A DNA stretch of 64,000 nt from Pseudomonadota bacterium. Lineage in GTDB: Bacteria > Pseudomonadota > Alphaproteobacteria > Rhodospirillales > Magnetospirillaceae. The notes below the pieces were generated by a model. It ran no database searches. It saw only the letters and a list, made by a program, of their open reading frames with translations, and was not told the origin of the DNA. The number at the start of each line of letters is the position of its first letter. Position 1 is the first letter of the stretch. Below are positions 18,501 to 25,958 of this stretch, piece by piece. The translations under genes were made by a program, and so were the position numbers. Location of the stretch: contig JAJZUL010000001.1 of assembly GCA_021848545.1 (NCBI GenBank), forward strand, positions 62,001 to 126,000, in the 5' to 3' direction.

Positions 18501-19211
18501 CGTCGGCGCCCGCGCGGTTCCGGCGATGGTGCCCTGGGCGTCGAGGCGCCCGCTTGCCGTCACCCCCGCCAAAGCCGCCCACGGGGTCGGATCGGGCACA
18601 TGAACCCCCCACGACAGATCGAGAGCCCGGCCCGTGGCCCGGCCGATCAGCGACAGGCGGGACCCGTCATCGGCGGCGACATGAAGGGAAAAAACGGCGT
18701 TGCGCGTCTCGGTGCCGGTGACCGCAAGACGGGTCGGGCGTCCCAGAACCGGAGCCGCCAGAGTCACCGGCAAATTCACATGGCCCAGGCGCAAGCCGCC
18801 CGGAAAAGCGGCCAGCCAATCCAGCGGATTTGCCGGCGCCGCGTTGGGCGCCGCCCGGGGCGGGCGCAAGACGGCAATGTCCTTCGCGCTCAGATCCGTC
18901 ACCGCCAGACGACCCGCCAGCAAGGATTGGGGAGATACCGCCATGCGCAAATCGCGGATACGGAGCCAGGCCCCCCGGCCGTCGCCAAGCTCGATTTGGC
19001 CGACGGTCACCGCCAATGGCCAAGCCAGCCGCAGATTTTCGACCGTCACCGTCCGCCCGGCCGAGGACATCAGCCTCCCGGCGAGATGGGCGAGCGCCCG
19101 TTCGATCGCCGGCTTGTGGGTCAGCGCCGCCACCACGGCGATACCGAGGACCGCCGCCGCCAGAATCGCGATGAAACGGCCTGTCTTACGCCGGCCGGAA
19201 TCGTCCGTCAT
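15549..19211 (-). CDS. tamB: Translocation and assembly module protein TamB
   Basis: A 1220-residue AsmA-like envelope protein. An N-terminal signal anchor (FIAILAAAVLGIAVVAAL) is followed by about 1000 residues of repetitive beta-strand sequence and a C-terminal DUF490/TamB domain (KPVLSGSLNPVRGRYDLFGR onward). It ends with an aromatic, FTWKQDY. TamB spans the periplasm and works with the outer-membrane TamA in protein assembly and lipid transport. Length and order (tamA upstream, 9 bp between genes) fit the family. The long high-GC open frame on the opposite strand is a shadow. Confidence 0.95.
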   Translation of the reverse strand: MTDDSGRRKTGRFIAILAAAVLGIAVVAALTHKPAIERALAHLAGRLMSSAGRTVTVENLRLAWPLAVTVGQIELGDGRGAWLRIRDLRMAVSPQSLLAGRLAVTDLSAKDIAVLRPPRAAPNAAPANPLDWLAAFPGGLRLGHVNLPVTLAAPVLGRPTRLAVTGTETRNAVFSLHVAADDGSRLSLIGRATGRALDLSWGVHVPDPTPWAALAGVTASGRLDAQGTIAGTARAPTITARALAGPGRAGPGSWRGMGLEARMVRRNGRWTTTARLEVLRPGWHGAGFGGDTLFADLAAVIDSDAGRITLGRVGVTDGAADLVLSGVMAKWGRDSRLSGHLQVKDLGRLVGRKVTGGAVVDLVLTGDVPAGRLRLAMAGRTEGLVTGNGAIDRLLGRQPGVHAVLAVAPGKPVRLVSGRISAAGGTVDAAGDVTPRLSLRGDIDLPTVSWVGHGLSGRVRIAGHLIGSIENPSFQGGAAVTDVTAMGAPPLSGRIGIATAGGLRLDPIALTAKGTRITGALTLRNGGIQGRLVLDAARLADWAKVIGTQASGAIHMTARLDPARGQTVRLEGSADALAIAGIHAGKVSVRAEASRLTTAPRFRIDAKGRGASLAASGSVALQKEGGSVDLDHLSVQAGSDRMGLIHRTRLVWGPKTIVASPLSVMVDGGRIDAQGGLRDGRLAVRARMKAVPLSLVALLAPDMALRGAVDGSATIGGTVAQPDGRMIVSGRDLGWGGTGGALVSGIGAKANVAVSRGRVNADIEARGGDRLRATARLSVPWVWNGAAPIAGRLRMTGDMGALSAALPLNGTALLGRLQADVTMGGTVAAPVWSGRAAITDGRIDHFATGTLLSKVAATAVLAGNTVTVTGTGGDGGKGRVAFDGRAALSGAYDAKAVLTEFRVLSTGEGEATASGTLSVAGSGQGGHLSGALVVDRAELDIGRLAGGGPPTLDVIEVDGKGRPIAPAPKTSPAPASAGPSLPMALDVGVAIHHAYVRGRGLESEWRGAVKATGTLDKPVLSGSLNPVRGRYDLFGRIFTLSPASSVTFAGGPAIDPLLDVSAQAQAQDIVATVQVGGSADHPSVGFTSTPPLPKEEILARLLFGKDVGTLTSFQQLQLAQMAAVGLGLGGNGGFDPLGDLRTLLGLDMLEVGGGQGGSAGGPTLSLGKYIGPDTFVRVEQGVQGVGRVMLEENVGHGLSVTTGIGDQSGGSVGFTWKQDY

Positions 19212-19220
19212 GATCGCCGC

Positions 19221-20987
19221 TTAGAATGCCTGACCGAGACTGAGATAGATCTGGAAGCGCTTGTCGATGCCCGATCGCGGATCAAGCGGAAAAGCCAGAT
19301 CGGCGCGCACCGGTCCCACCGGCGTGTAATAGCGTAGGCCGATGCCCGCCCCGCTGAACAGGGGAAGATGGAAATCGGGGGCCGATGTGGCATAGGCGCG
19401 GCCGGCTTCGATAAAGGGAACCACGCCGACGGTCCTGGTGGCCCGCATCCGGATTTCCCCGCCGAACGCCACGGCCGAATCCCCCCCCAGCGGCGTCCCG
19501 CCATCGGTGACCGGCCCGGCCATCTGATATCCGAAGCCGCGAACGGAACCGGCCCCGCCGACATACAGCCGCTTGTCCGGCGGCACGGCGAAATCGCTGG
19601 CGCCCAGGATGGTACCATCCCGCGTCCAGCCGGCCAGAACCACCCGGGGCGCGTCCCACACCTTCACATATTTGGTGGCGTACAGATCGAGCCGCTGAAA
19701 AGCGGTATGATTGCCGATCAGGGAGAAATAGGGCTGCGCCGTCAGCGTAATACGATCGCCGGCGGTGGGATCGAGCGGATTGTTGCTGCTGTCGTGACGC
19801 AGTTCCAAAGGCAGCGAGAACAGCGACACGTTGTAATGGGCGCCGATCTGGGTTTCCAGGGTTCGTTCATAGGCGGCGGACAGCGAAATCCGCCAGTTCA
19901 GCCCCAGCATTCGCGACAGCCCCACCGACCCGCCTTCGGTTTGCGAGATGAAAGCCGAAGTACGCTGGGTTTCGGCCTTCACCGCCGAAATCAGATCCTG
20001 GTCGCGCCGGAGCACGTCCGGCAGGGTCAGATCGAGCTCGACGGCATTGCGGGTCTGGCTGCCAGCCACCTTGGCGCGCAGCCGCTGGGCGCCGCCCCAC
20101 AGATTGCGATCCTCCCAGAACGCCTCACCGCCCAAACCTTCGGTCGATGACCAGCTGCCCCCGAAACCGATCGAATGCGGTTTGGCCTCGGTCACGTCCA
20201 ACGCGACGGGCAACGCCCCATCGGCCAAGACCTTTTTGGCGGTGGAAATCCGGACCGAACTGAACAGACGGCTGTCGAGCAGACGCTTGCGCAGGGTCTC
20301 GACGGCGCCGATGGAAAATCGCTGCCCCGGGCGCCAGGGAATGCGGTTGCGCACCCACCGTTCGTCCACATGCTTGAGGCCGGTGATGGTGACGGGTCCG
20401 AAGCGCGCCTCGCGGTCAAGGGCGACGACCAGGTGCACCCGCATGCGATGGTTTTCCATATCCACCACGACGCGGCGCGACGCCACCCGCGCCAGGGGAT
20501 ATCCCCGCTCCGCCAGATAATGCAGCAGGACCTGCTGGGCGGCGATCACCGAACGGGTGGCGGCCGGATCGCCCCGGGCCAGCCCCAGGACCGACAGGAC
20601 CGGCGGCGGCGGCAATCGGCCCGGCCCTTCATATTGGATTTCATAGGCGCCCAGTCGAAACAGCGGACCGGGATCGACGCGGATGGCCACCGCCGCCGGA
20701 CGGGGCGCGCCGTTCACGGCGATATGAACGGTTCCGGCGTAATAGCCCCAGGCCCGCAGGACGGAAAGGATGCGGCCGCGATCGTCGTCGGCGCGGCGCC
20801 GCAACGCCAACAGATCGGGGGGCGGCCGATCCTGAAGCGACATCAGCCAGGATTGTTGGGCGATGGCGTGACGCAGGTCCCCCTGCTCCACGCCCGAAAG
20901 AACGGTCCGGTAGGCCAAACTCTCCCGAGCCACGGCCATATCCGCCGTCAAAAGGAGCAGCGCGCCGATCAAAATCAGAAACCGCAT
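19221..20987 (-). CDS. tamA: Translocation and assembly module protein TamA (Omp85 family)
   Basis: A 588-residue outer-membrane protein. A signal peptide (RFLILIGALLLLTADMAVA) precedes POTRA domains (about residues 25-240) and an Omp85 beta barrel with conserved pieces such as YVGGAGSVRGFGYQMAGP, ending in a terminal Phe (YLSLGQAF). The start chosen begins the signal peptide with GGAG four bases upstream; a longer frame upstream lacks support. It forms an operon with tamB. The divergent DUF455 gene starts 76 bp away. Confidence 0.94.
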   Translation of the reverse strand: MRFLILIGALLLLTADMAVARESLAYRTVLSGVEQGDLRHAIAQQSWLMSLQDRPPPDLLALRRRADDDRGRILSVLRAWGYYAGTVHIAVNGAPRPAAVAIRVDPGPLFRLGAYEIQYEGPGRLPPPPVLSVLGLARGDPAATRSVIAAQQVLLHYLAERGYPLARVASRRVVVDMENHRMRVHLVVALDREARFGPVTITGLKHVDERWVRNRIPWRPGQRFSIGAVETLRKRLLDSRLFSSVRISTAKKVLADGALPVALDVTEAKPHSIGFGGSWSSTEGLGGEAFWEDRNLWGGAQRLRAKVAGSQTRNAVELDLTLPDVLRRDQDLISAVKAETQRTSAFISQTEGGSVGLSRMLGLNWRISLSAAYERTLETQIGAHYNVSLFSLPLELRHDSSNNPLDPTAGDRITLTAQPYFSLIGNHTAFQRLDLYATKYVKVWDAPRVVLAGWTRDGTILGASDFAVPPDKRLYVGGAGSVRGFGYQMAGPVTDGGTPLGGDSAVAFGGEIRMRATRTVGVVPFIEAGRAYATSAPDFHLPLFSGAGIGLRYYTPVGPVRADLAFPLDPRSGIDKRFQIYLSLGQAF

Positions 20988-21063
20988 CCGGCTCCACCCT
21001 CTCTCGCGACCCGGCCATATACCATGATACGGTGGCGCCCCTTCGCCAACCCGCCGCCTTGTC

Positions 21064-21882
21064 ATGAATACGCTTTCAGCCGCCGCCGCCGACATCCTCG
21101 TCACCGCCGAACCCGCCGGAAAATGCCGGCTGACCCGCCATCACGCCGCCCGTTGGCGCGCCGGACATATGGACGGACCGGGCTCGACGATCATGCCCGC
21201 GCGCCCCCGGCGACCGGACCGGCCGGTCCTGATGGCGCCGCGCGACATGCCGCGGCGGTCCTATGGGGCCGGGCTCGGCCGCATCGCCCTGCTGCACGCC
21301 TTGGCCCATATCGAACTGAACGCCATCGATCTGGCCTGGGACATCATCGGGCGTTTCACCGCCGAATCCCTGCCCCGCGCCTTTTACGACGATTGGCTGG
21401 GCGTGGCGGAGGAAGAGGCGACCCATTTCGAAATGCTGAACGGTCTGCTCGCCGCTTCGGGGGCCGCCTATGGGGATCTTCCCGCCCATGACGGATTGTG
21501 GCAGGCGGCGGAAAAAACCGCGGACGACGTGTTGGCCCGTCTGGCCGTGGTGCCCCTGACCCTGGAAGCGCGCGGCTGCGATACCACGCCGGCCACCATC
21601 GCCAAATTACGACGCAACGGCGACGAGGCCACGGCCGAGGCGTTGACCGTCATCGCCCGCGATGAAACCGGCCATGTCGCCGCCGGCATGCGCTGGTTCC
21701 GCCATGTCGCGGCAGGGCGCGGAATCGACCCGAAAGCCGAATACCACCGCCTGCTGGCCGAACGCTACCGGGGAGCGCTCAAGGCGCCCTTCAACCACGC
21801 GGCCCGCGCCCAGGCCGGCATGCCCCGGGATTGGTACGAGGATCAGATCAGCCCGGCCAGGGGCGAGGACGGATCGGCGTAG
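21064..21882 (+). CDS. DUF455 ferritin-like family protein
   Basis: A 272-residue protein of the DUF455 family, related to diiron ferritin-like proteins such as MiaE. The likely metal-ligand helices are visible: [15 protein letters not shown] (about residue 81), [11 protein letters not shown] (about 120) and [13 protein letters not shown] (about 200). These supply two E/D-ExxH type sets. The reaction is not established; MiaE hydroxylates a tRNA base, but DUF455 members are largely uncharacterised. The gene is divergent from tamA, and its last 40 bp overlap the end of thiSG on the opposite strand. Confidence 0.85.
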   Translation: MNTLSAAAADILVTAEPAGKCRLTRHHAARWRAGHMDGPGSTIMPARPRRPDRPVLMAPRDMPRRSYGAGLGRIALLHALAHIELNAIDLAWDIIGRFTAESLPRAFYDDWLGVAEEEATHFEMLNGLLAASGAAYGDLPAHDGLWQAAEKTADDVLARLAVVPLTLEARGCDTTPATIAKLRRNGDEATAEALTVIARDETGHVAAGMRWFRHVAAGRGIDPKAEYHRLLAERYRGALKAPFNHAARAQAGMPRDWYEDQISPARGEDGSA

Positions 21883-22820
21883 CTTTTACGCGGCATGCGC
21901 CCCGCCTGATAGGCGAGCCGCCCGGCCTCGACCGCCAGGCGCATGGCCCTGGCCATGGCGATGGGGTCCTTGGCGTTGGCGATGGCGCTGTTGAGCAGAA
22001 CGCCGTCACAGCCCAGTTCCATCGCCACCGCCGCATCGGACGCGGTCCCGACGCCGGCATCCACCAGAACCGGCACCGACACGCTTTCCTTGATCAGACG
22101 GATGGTGACCGGATTGAGAATGCCCAGGCCCGACCCGATCAGCGATCCCAGCGGCATGATGGCGACGCAGCCCATATCCTCCAGCCGCTTGGCCTGGATG
22201 GGATCGTCCGAGCAATAGACCATCACCTGGAACCCGTCCTTGATCAGCGCTTCGGCCGCTTTCAAGGTCTCGGGCATATCGGGATAGAGCGAGGTGGTGT
22301 CGCCCAGAACCTCCAGCTTGACCAGGGACCATCCCCCGGCCTCGCGGGCCAAACGCAGGGTGCGGACCGCCTCGTCGGCCGTGTGGCAGCCGGCGGTGTT
22401 GGGCAGGAAGGTGTAGGTCTTGGGGCTGACGTAATCGACCAGCATCGGCTGGGACGGATCGGTCAGATTGACCCGGCGCACCGCCACGGTGACGATTTCG
22501 GCCCCCGACGCCTCGATGGCCCGCGCCGTCTCTTCGAAATCCTTGTACTTGCCGGTTCCCACCAGCAGGCGCGAACGGAAGCGGCGGCCGGCCACCTCGA
22601 ACCCGTCATCATTGACGCCATCGCCGCCACCGATGAAATGGACGATTTCCAGCCGGTCGCCGTCGCCCAGCGCGACCGACCCGTAGGCGGATTTGGGAAC
22701 GATTTCGAGATTGCGCTCGACCGCGACCTTGCGCGGGTCGAGCCCCAATCGATCCAGCATCTGATCGACGCTCAAGGGGGCGACGAATTCCCGCTCTTCT
22801 CCATTGACGAGGAGCTTCAT
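21843..22820 (-). CDS. thiSG: Fused sulfur carrier ThiS / thiazole synthase ThiG
   Basis: One 325-residue frame joins a ThiS domain (residues 1-66, starting [11 protein letters not shown] and reaching the HFIGGG tail) to a complete ThiG TIM barrel (about 72-325). The ThiG Schiff-base lysine is in SLVKLEV (K168). ThiG builds the thiazole phosphate of thiamin from DXP, dehydroglycine and sulfur carried as a thiocarboxylate on the ThiS C-terminal glycine. In the fusion the GGG continues directly into ThiG, so a free C-terminus would require processing. ATG at 22820 is chosen because it starts the ThiS fold. No TPP riboswitch pattern was found upstream. Confidence 0.93.
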   Translation of the reverse strand: MKLLVNGEEREFVAPLSVDQMLDRLGLDPRKVAVERNLEIVPKSAYGSVALGDGDRLEIVHFIGGGDGVNDDGFEVAGRRFRSRLLVGTGKYKDFEETARAIEASGAEIVTVAVRRVNLTDPSQPMLVDYVSPKTYTFLPNTAGCHTADEAVRTLRLAREAGGWSLVKLEVLGDTTSLYPDMPETLKAAEALIKDGFQVMVYCSDDPIQAKRLEDMGCVAIMPLGSLIGSGLGILNPVTIRLIKESVSVPVLVDAGVGTASDAAVAMELGCDGVLLNSAIANAKDPIAMARAMRLAVEAGRLAYQAGRMPRKSYADPSSPLAGLI

Positions 22821-22965
22821 GAATAAATTTCCCGGATGTGCGGCGTGAAGGGGCCACAGTATGGGGCGACGGCCATCGGGATGCAACGGCGCTCCCGCGT
22901 TCGATTTTGATCGCCCCCGGTCGTGAAGCGCTCGCGCACATGGATTTCAAGCGATTGGCGGCCCC

Positions 22966-22994
22966 TTGACACGGGGGATGGCAACGCGTAAAAG
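22966..22994 (+). promoter_or_regulatory. Sigma-70-type promoter for tRNA-Cys
   Basis: TTGACA at 22966-22971 is followed by a 17-base spacer and TAAAAG at 22989-22994. It ends 30 bases before the mature tRNA-Cys. The perfect -35 and ideal spacing make this a convincing stable-RNA promoter, and it probably also reads into tRNA-Asn. Confidence 0.75.
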
Positions 22995-23024
22995 CACGGT
23001 CCTCACGTCGGCCGCGGCGGGACC

Positions 23025-23098
23025 GGCCGGGTGGCAGAGTGGTCATGCAGCGGACTGCAAATCCGCGTACGTCGGTTCGATTCCGGCCCCGGCCTCCA
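23025..23098 (+). tRNA. tRNA-Cys (anticodon GCA)
   Basis: A 74-nt cloverleaf. The acceptor stem GGCCGGG pairs with CCCGGCC, followed by T and an encoded CCA. The anticodon stem CGGAC/ATCCG region holds ct-GCA-aa, and the T loop reads GGTTCGATTCC. The anticodon GCA specifies cysteine. Confidence 0.97.
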
Positions 23099-23166
23099 TC
23101 CGCTGATACGCCGCACGGCAGACGTGATACCCAGGTTTCGAAGCCGCGCGACCGCCCGGTTTCTGA

Positions 23167-23242
23167 TCCGGAGTAGCTCAGTCGGTAGAGCAGGCGGCTG
23201 TTAACCGCCGGGTCGGGGGTTCGAGTCCCTCCTCCGGAGCCA
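23167..23242 (+). tRNA. tRNA-Asn (anticodon GTT)
   Basis: A 76-nt cloverleaf. The acceptor stem TCCGGAG pairs with CTCCGGA, followed by G and an encoded CCA. The D arm is AGCTCAGTCGGTAGAGC, the anticodon loop ct-GTT-aa sits on GGCGG/CCGCC, and the T arm is GGGGGTTCGAGTCCCTC. It lies 68 bp after tRNA-Cys, probably in one transcript. Confidence 0.98.
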
Positions 23243-23246
23243 GTTC

Positions 23247-23286
23247 GGCCCCAGATACGGCGACAGCCGTGTCTGGGGCCGTTTTG
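23247..23286 (+). terminator. Rho-independent terminator after the tRNA pair
   Basis: GGCCCCAGA (from 23247) pairs perfectly with TCTGGGGCC (to 23280), with an inner ACGGC/GCCGT stem around a GACA loop, followed by GTTTTGCTTTT. This is a strong intrinsic terminator for the tRNA-Cys/tRNA-Asn transcript. Confidence 0.9.
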
Positions 23287-23362
23287 CTTTTGCCTCGCGT
23301 CGCGCTTGCCCCATCCGCCGCCATGGCGGCATGCTGGCATGGTCACGATGACGGGGAACCCC

Positions 23363-24055
23363 ATGACCGCCTATCTTTTCGGTCCCGTTGCGCCGCCGGC
23401 ATTGCCGGTGGTCGGTGAAACCGGCCTCTATCCGGTCCGCCGCATTTTTTGCGTGGGCCGCAATTACGCGGCGCACGCCCGCGAAATGGGCGGCGACCCG
23501 GTCATCGAACCCCCCTTCTATTTCACGAAATGCGCCACCGATCTGGTCCCGGAGGGCGGCGCCATCGCCTATCCCCCCGCGACCGCCAATTTCCATCACG
23601 AGGTCGAACTGGTCGTCGCCCTGGCGGCGCCGCTGTTCCAGAGCGATCCCGGCCAAGCCGCAAAGGCGGTTTTCGGTCAGGCGGTGGGAATCGACTTCAC
23701 CCGGCGCGATCTTCAGACCATCGCCAAAAAGGCCGGCCGTCCCTGGGATCTGGGCAAATCCTTCGATGGCGCCGCCCCCGTCTCCGCCCTCCGGCGTTGT
23801 ACCGCGCCGGCGACCCGGGGCGCCATCCGTCTTGCGGTCAATGGCGAAACCCGCCAGCAGGGCGAGATCGCCGACATGATCTGGCCGGTCGCCGAGCTTC
23901 TCGCCCATCTGTCGCAATATCACCGGCTGGACGTGGGCGATCTCATCTTTACCGGAACCCCCGACGGTGTCGGCCCGGTCGTCATCGGCGACCGAATTGA
24001 TGCCGAAATCGACACTATCGGTCATTTATCGGTGATGGTAACGACACCGCGTTGA
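23363..24055 (+). CDS. Fumarylacetoacetate hydrolase family protein (fumarylpyruvate hydrolase-like)
   Basis: A 230-residue FAH-fold enzyme. The motif FCVGRNYAAHAREMG, the PFYFTKCATDLV segment and the metal ligands in FHHEVELVV are those of maleylpyruvate or fumarylpyruvate hydrolases. GIDFTRRDLQ and FTGTPDGVGP complete the family pattern. These cleave C-C bonds of beta-diketone-like intermediates in aromatic catabolism, or act as oxaloacetate decarboxylases. No other catabolic genes lie nearby, so the substrate is open. ATG at 23363 follows GGGGA by five bases. Confidence 0.9.
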   Translation: MTAYLFGPVAPPALPVVGETGLYPVRRIFCVGRNYAAHAREMGGDPVIEPPFYFTKCATDLVPEGGAIAYPPATANFHHEVELVVALAAPLFQSDPGQAAKAVFGQAVGIDFTRRDLQTIAKKAGRPWDLGKSFDGAAPVSALRRCTAPATRGAIRLAVNGETRQQGEIADMIWPVAELLAHLSQYHRLDVGDLIFTGTPDGVGPVVIGDRIDAEIDTIGHLSVMVTTPR

Positions 24056-24068
24056 CCATTGATCCGCC

Positions 24069-24089
24069 CCTATTCGACCGATAATGCAC
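24069..24089. promoter_or_regulatory. Second copy of the CCTATTCG..TAATGCAC motif
   Basis: CCTATTCG-ACCG-ATAATGCAC lies about 20 bp before a small open frame and about 210 bp before the 492-residue gene. It is nearly identical to the site at 6841-6862 upstream of the NsrR-like gene. GATAAT within it could also serve as a plus-strand -10 box. It may mark a shared regulator. Confidence 0.35.
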
Positions 24090-24108
24090 AACGGATTTGC
24101 CGTAGCTC

Positions 24109-24303
24109 ATGCTTCGCGATATTTTGGAACAAACCGGTATGAACCGGATCGTATCCTTGACCCGGCACAATCCGGCTGGTTTGCCCGGCCGTGAGGGCTT
24201 AGGGAGAATGACGGCCGAAGACCGTCGGCGGCAGGCGGGGGAGACTGCGTTGACGTCGTTGATGGGATCGGCCTCCGGACGATGGAGCGGCCGCTGGCCA
24301 TGA
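24109..24303 (+). CDS. Possible small leader protein, 64 aa
   Basis: A short frame begins MLRDILEQTG and ends so that its TGA overlaps the ATG of the following 492-residue gene as ATGA, an arrangement typical of translational coupling. It has no family I recognise, no clear Shine-Dalgarno and an Arg-rich, low-complexity C-terminus, so it may be only a leader or a chance frame. It is the only candidate gene in the gap 24056-24299. Confidence 0.3.
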   Translation: MLRDILEQTGMNRIVSLTRHNPAGLPGREGLGRMTAEDRRRQAGETALTSLMGSASGRWSGRWP

Positions 24304-25778
24304 GTACGCCGACCAAGGAAGATCTTGACAGCATCGCCGACGGGGTCATCGAACAATCCTATTGCGCAACGGTTGACGATCTGTTCAAGCCGGCCTCTTG
24401 CGACATTATCGGACGGTATCTCGGCAATTTTTTGAACCAACTGGTAATCACGCCGACCGAGCTGGTCCATTCGGCGAAATACCAGAAGCGTCTCCACGAC
24501 GCGGGCCGAACCATGCTGAATGTCGTGGACAAGGTCGGCACCTTTCAGGCCCGGGTCAAAGGCGAATCCCCCACCACCCGCATCCGCGACCTTCACACCC
24601 TGGTCAGCGACGCCAGCCGCAAGGTGTGGGACGACGACCGCGACCATCCCGCCCCCGCCATCAAACCCGAAACCTTCGCCGACGCCATCGACAAACTGGC
24701 GCCCACCGAGCGCAGCTATCTCGGCTATCGGATGCTGGCCGAATACCTGTCGCAATTTAAGGTCTGGAAGGAAAAGATCGAGACGCTGCTGAAAATTCTG
24801 ACCTTGTGCGAGGGCCGCGCCGCCTACGACATGGTGGAATTCCAGTTGGGCGAGACGTTCCGGCGCGAACCCGCTCTCGACCAATTGCTGGGCATGCCGG
24901 AATACCAGGAAACCCGCTGCAACCAATTGATCGATTTATGGAAAGGCTGCTGGAACGGCGAGGACGACCCGTCGCCGACCGTCAGTCAGGTGGCCGCCCT
25001 GATCGCCGCGAACAAGGCGCCCACGGTCAAAGCCGCCATTGAATCGACATTGCTGCGCATGCTGAGCGGCAAGGCGCCGTTGCGTTCGGCCTCGCCGCGC
25101 CTGGAACTGCAAGCGGTGTTCGAGCTGGCGCGGCGCATATTCGTGGACCAGATGCCGATCGGGGGCGTCAAAACCCTGGCCCTGCTGGAAAAACGGCAAA
25201 CCCGGCATCTGAACGCCGAGGGCATCACCGACATCCTGCGGGAAGAGCGGGTGCTCGTCGACCGTCTGCTGGCGCTCACCGAGCTGGCGGGCCTGGCGGT
25301 CGGCCAAAGCAGCCGGGCCATCCTCCAAACCTTCTTCGACCATTATTTCGGCGACCGCGACCTTGTTCCCCGCCTGATCTCGGGCCAGGAACAACCGGTG
25401 CCCAAGCTGCAGACCCTGACCCAGATCCACCGCGCGCTGAAAGGGTCGTGGCTGGCGGACGACGACAAGGCCAGAGCCATGACCGCGATCGAAACCGCCC
25501 AGGCCGAGCTGTTGAAACGGTCGCGACTGTTCGAACAGATCGAGAAAAAGGGCGAAGGACCGTCGCAAAAGGCCCTGACCCTGATCGAACTGTGCCGCAA
25601 GGGGACCTTCATCGAAGGCGCCAACCTGGATTCGGTCCGCCTCATGGCGCAGAACTACATGCGCGATCCACAATTCCTGCCGGACTATATCGGTACCGCC
25701 GAGGGCGACGAGCGCCAGCGCAAGATGGCCCTGCTGACCCGCACCCTGGCCACGCTCGGCATACCCTGGCCGGCGTGA
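24300..25778 (+). CDS. Hypothetical protein, 492 aa
   Basis: I recognise no family. The product is a long, soluble, mostly alpha-helical protein with no signal peptide or membrane segments. Helices are rich in Leu, Ala and Arg (for example LLRMLSGKAPLR and LVDRLLALTELAGLAVG). The ATG at 24300 overlaps the stop of a 64-codon upstream frame; an in-frame ATG at 24282 is the alternative. It is followed by a PAS-GGDEF-EAL gene on the same strand after about 180 bp, so a link with c-di-GMP or stress signalling is possible but not shown. Confidence 0.7.
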   Translation: MSTPTKEDLDSIADGVIEQSYCATVDDLFKPASCDIIGRYLGNFLNQLVITPTELVHSAKYQKRLHDAGRTMLNVVDKVGTFQARVKGESPTTRIRDLHTLVSDASRKVWDDDRDHPAPAIKPETFADAIDKLAPTERSYLGYRMLAEYLSQFKVWKEKIETLLKILTLCEGRAAYDMVEFQLGETFRREPALDQLLGMPEYQETRCNQLIDLWKGCWNGEDDPSPTVSQVAALIAANKAPTVKAAIESTLLRMLSGKAPLRSASPRLELQAVFELARRIFVDQMPIGGVKTLALLEKRQTRHLNAEGITDILREERVLVDRLLALTELAGLAVGQSSRAILQTFFDHYFGDRDLVPRLISGQEQPVPKLQTLTQIHRALKGSWLADDDKARAMTAIETAQAELLKRSRLFEQIEKKGEGPSQKALTLIELCRKGTFIEGANLDSVRLMAQNYMRDPQFLPDYIGTAEGDERQRKMALLTRTLATLGIPWPA

Positions 25779-25958
25779 CCCGTTGCTGACGCAACGCGGC
25801 GAAAAGCCCCCCCCGGTCCCGCCCTATGCGCGAAAAGATGAGGGATTGCGCGCGGTTGCTTTACTGTCGCGTGCGTGCATCGCAATATAATGTTGGCGCG
25901 AATATTTTCCACATCTGATGTTGTAGTTTTGTGCGGATTAAGTGACTATATTACCAAC

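Noticed and set aside
22821-22965. Possible TPP riboswitch upstream of thiSG
   Set aside because: I found no CTGAGA...ACC core or the matching second box in the leader, so the region is left without a riboswitch.
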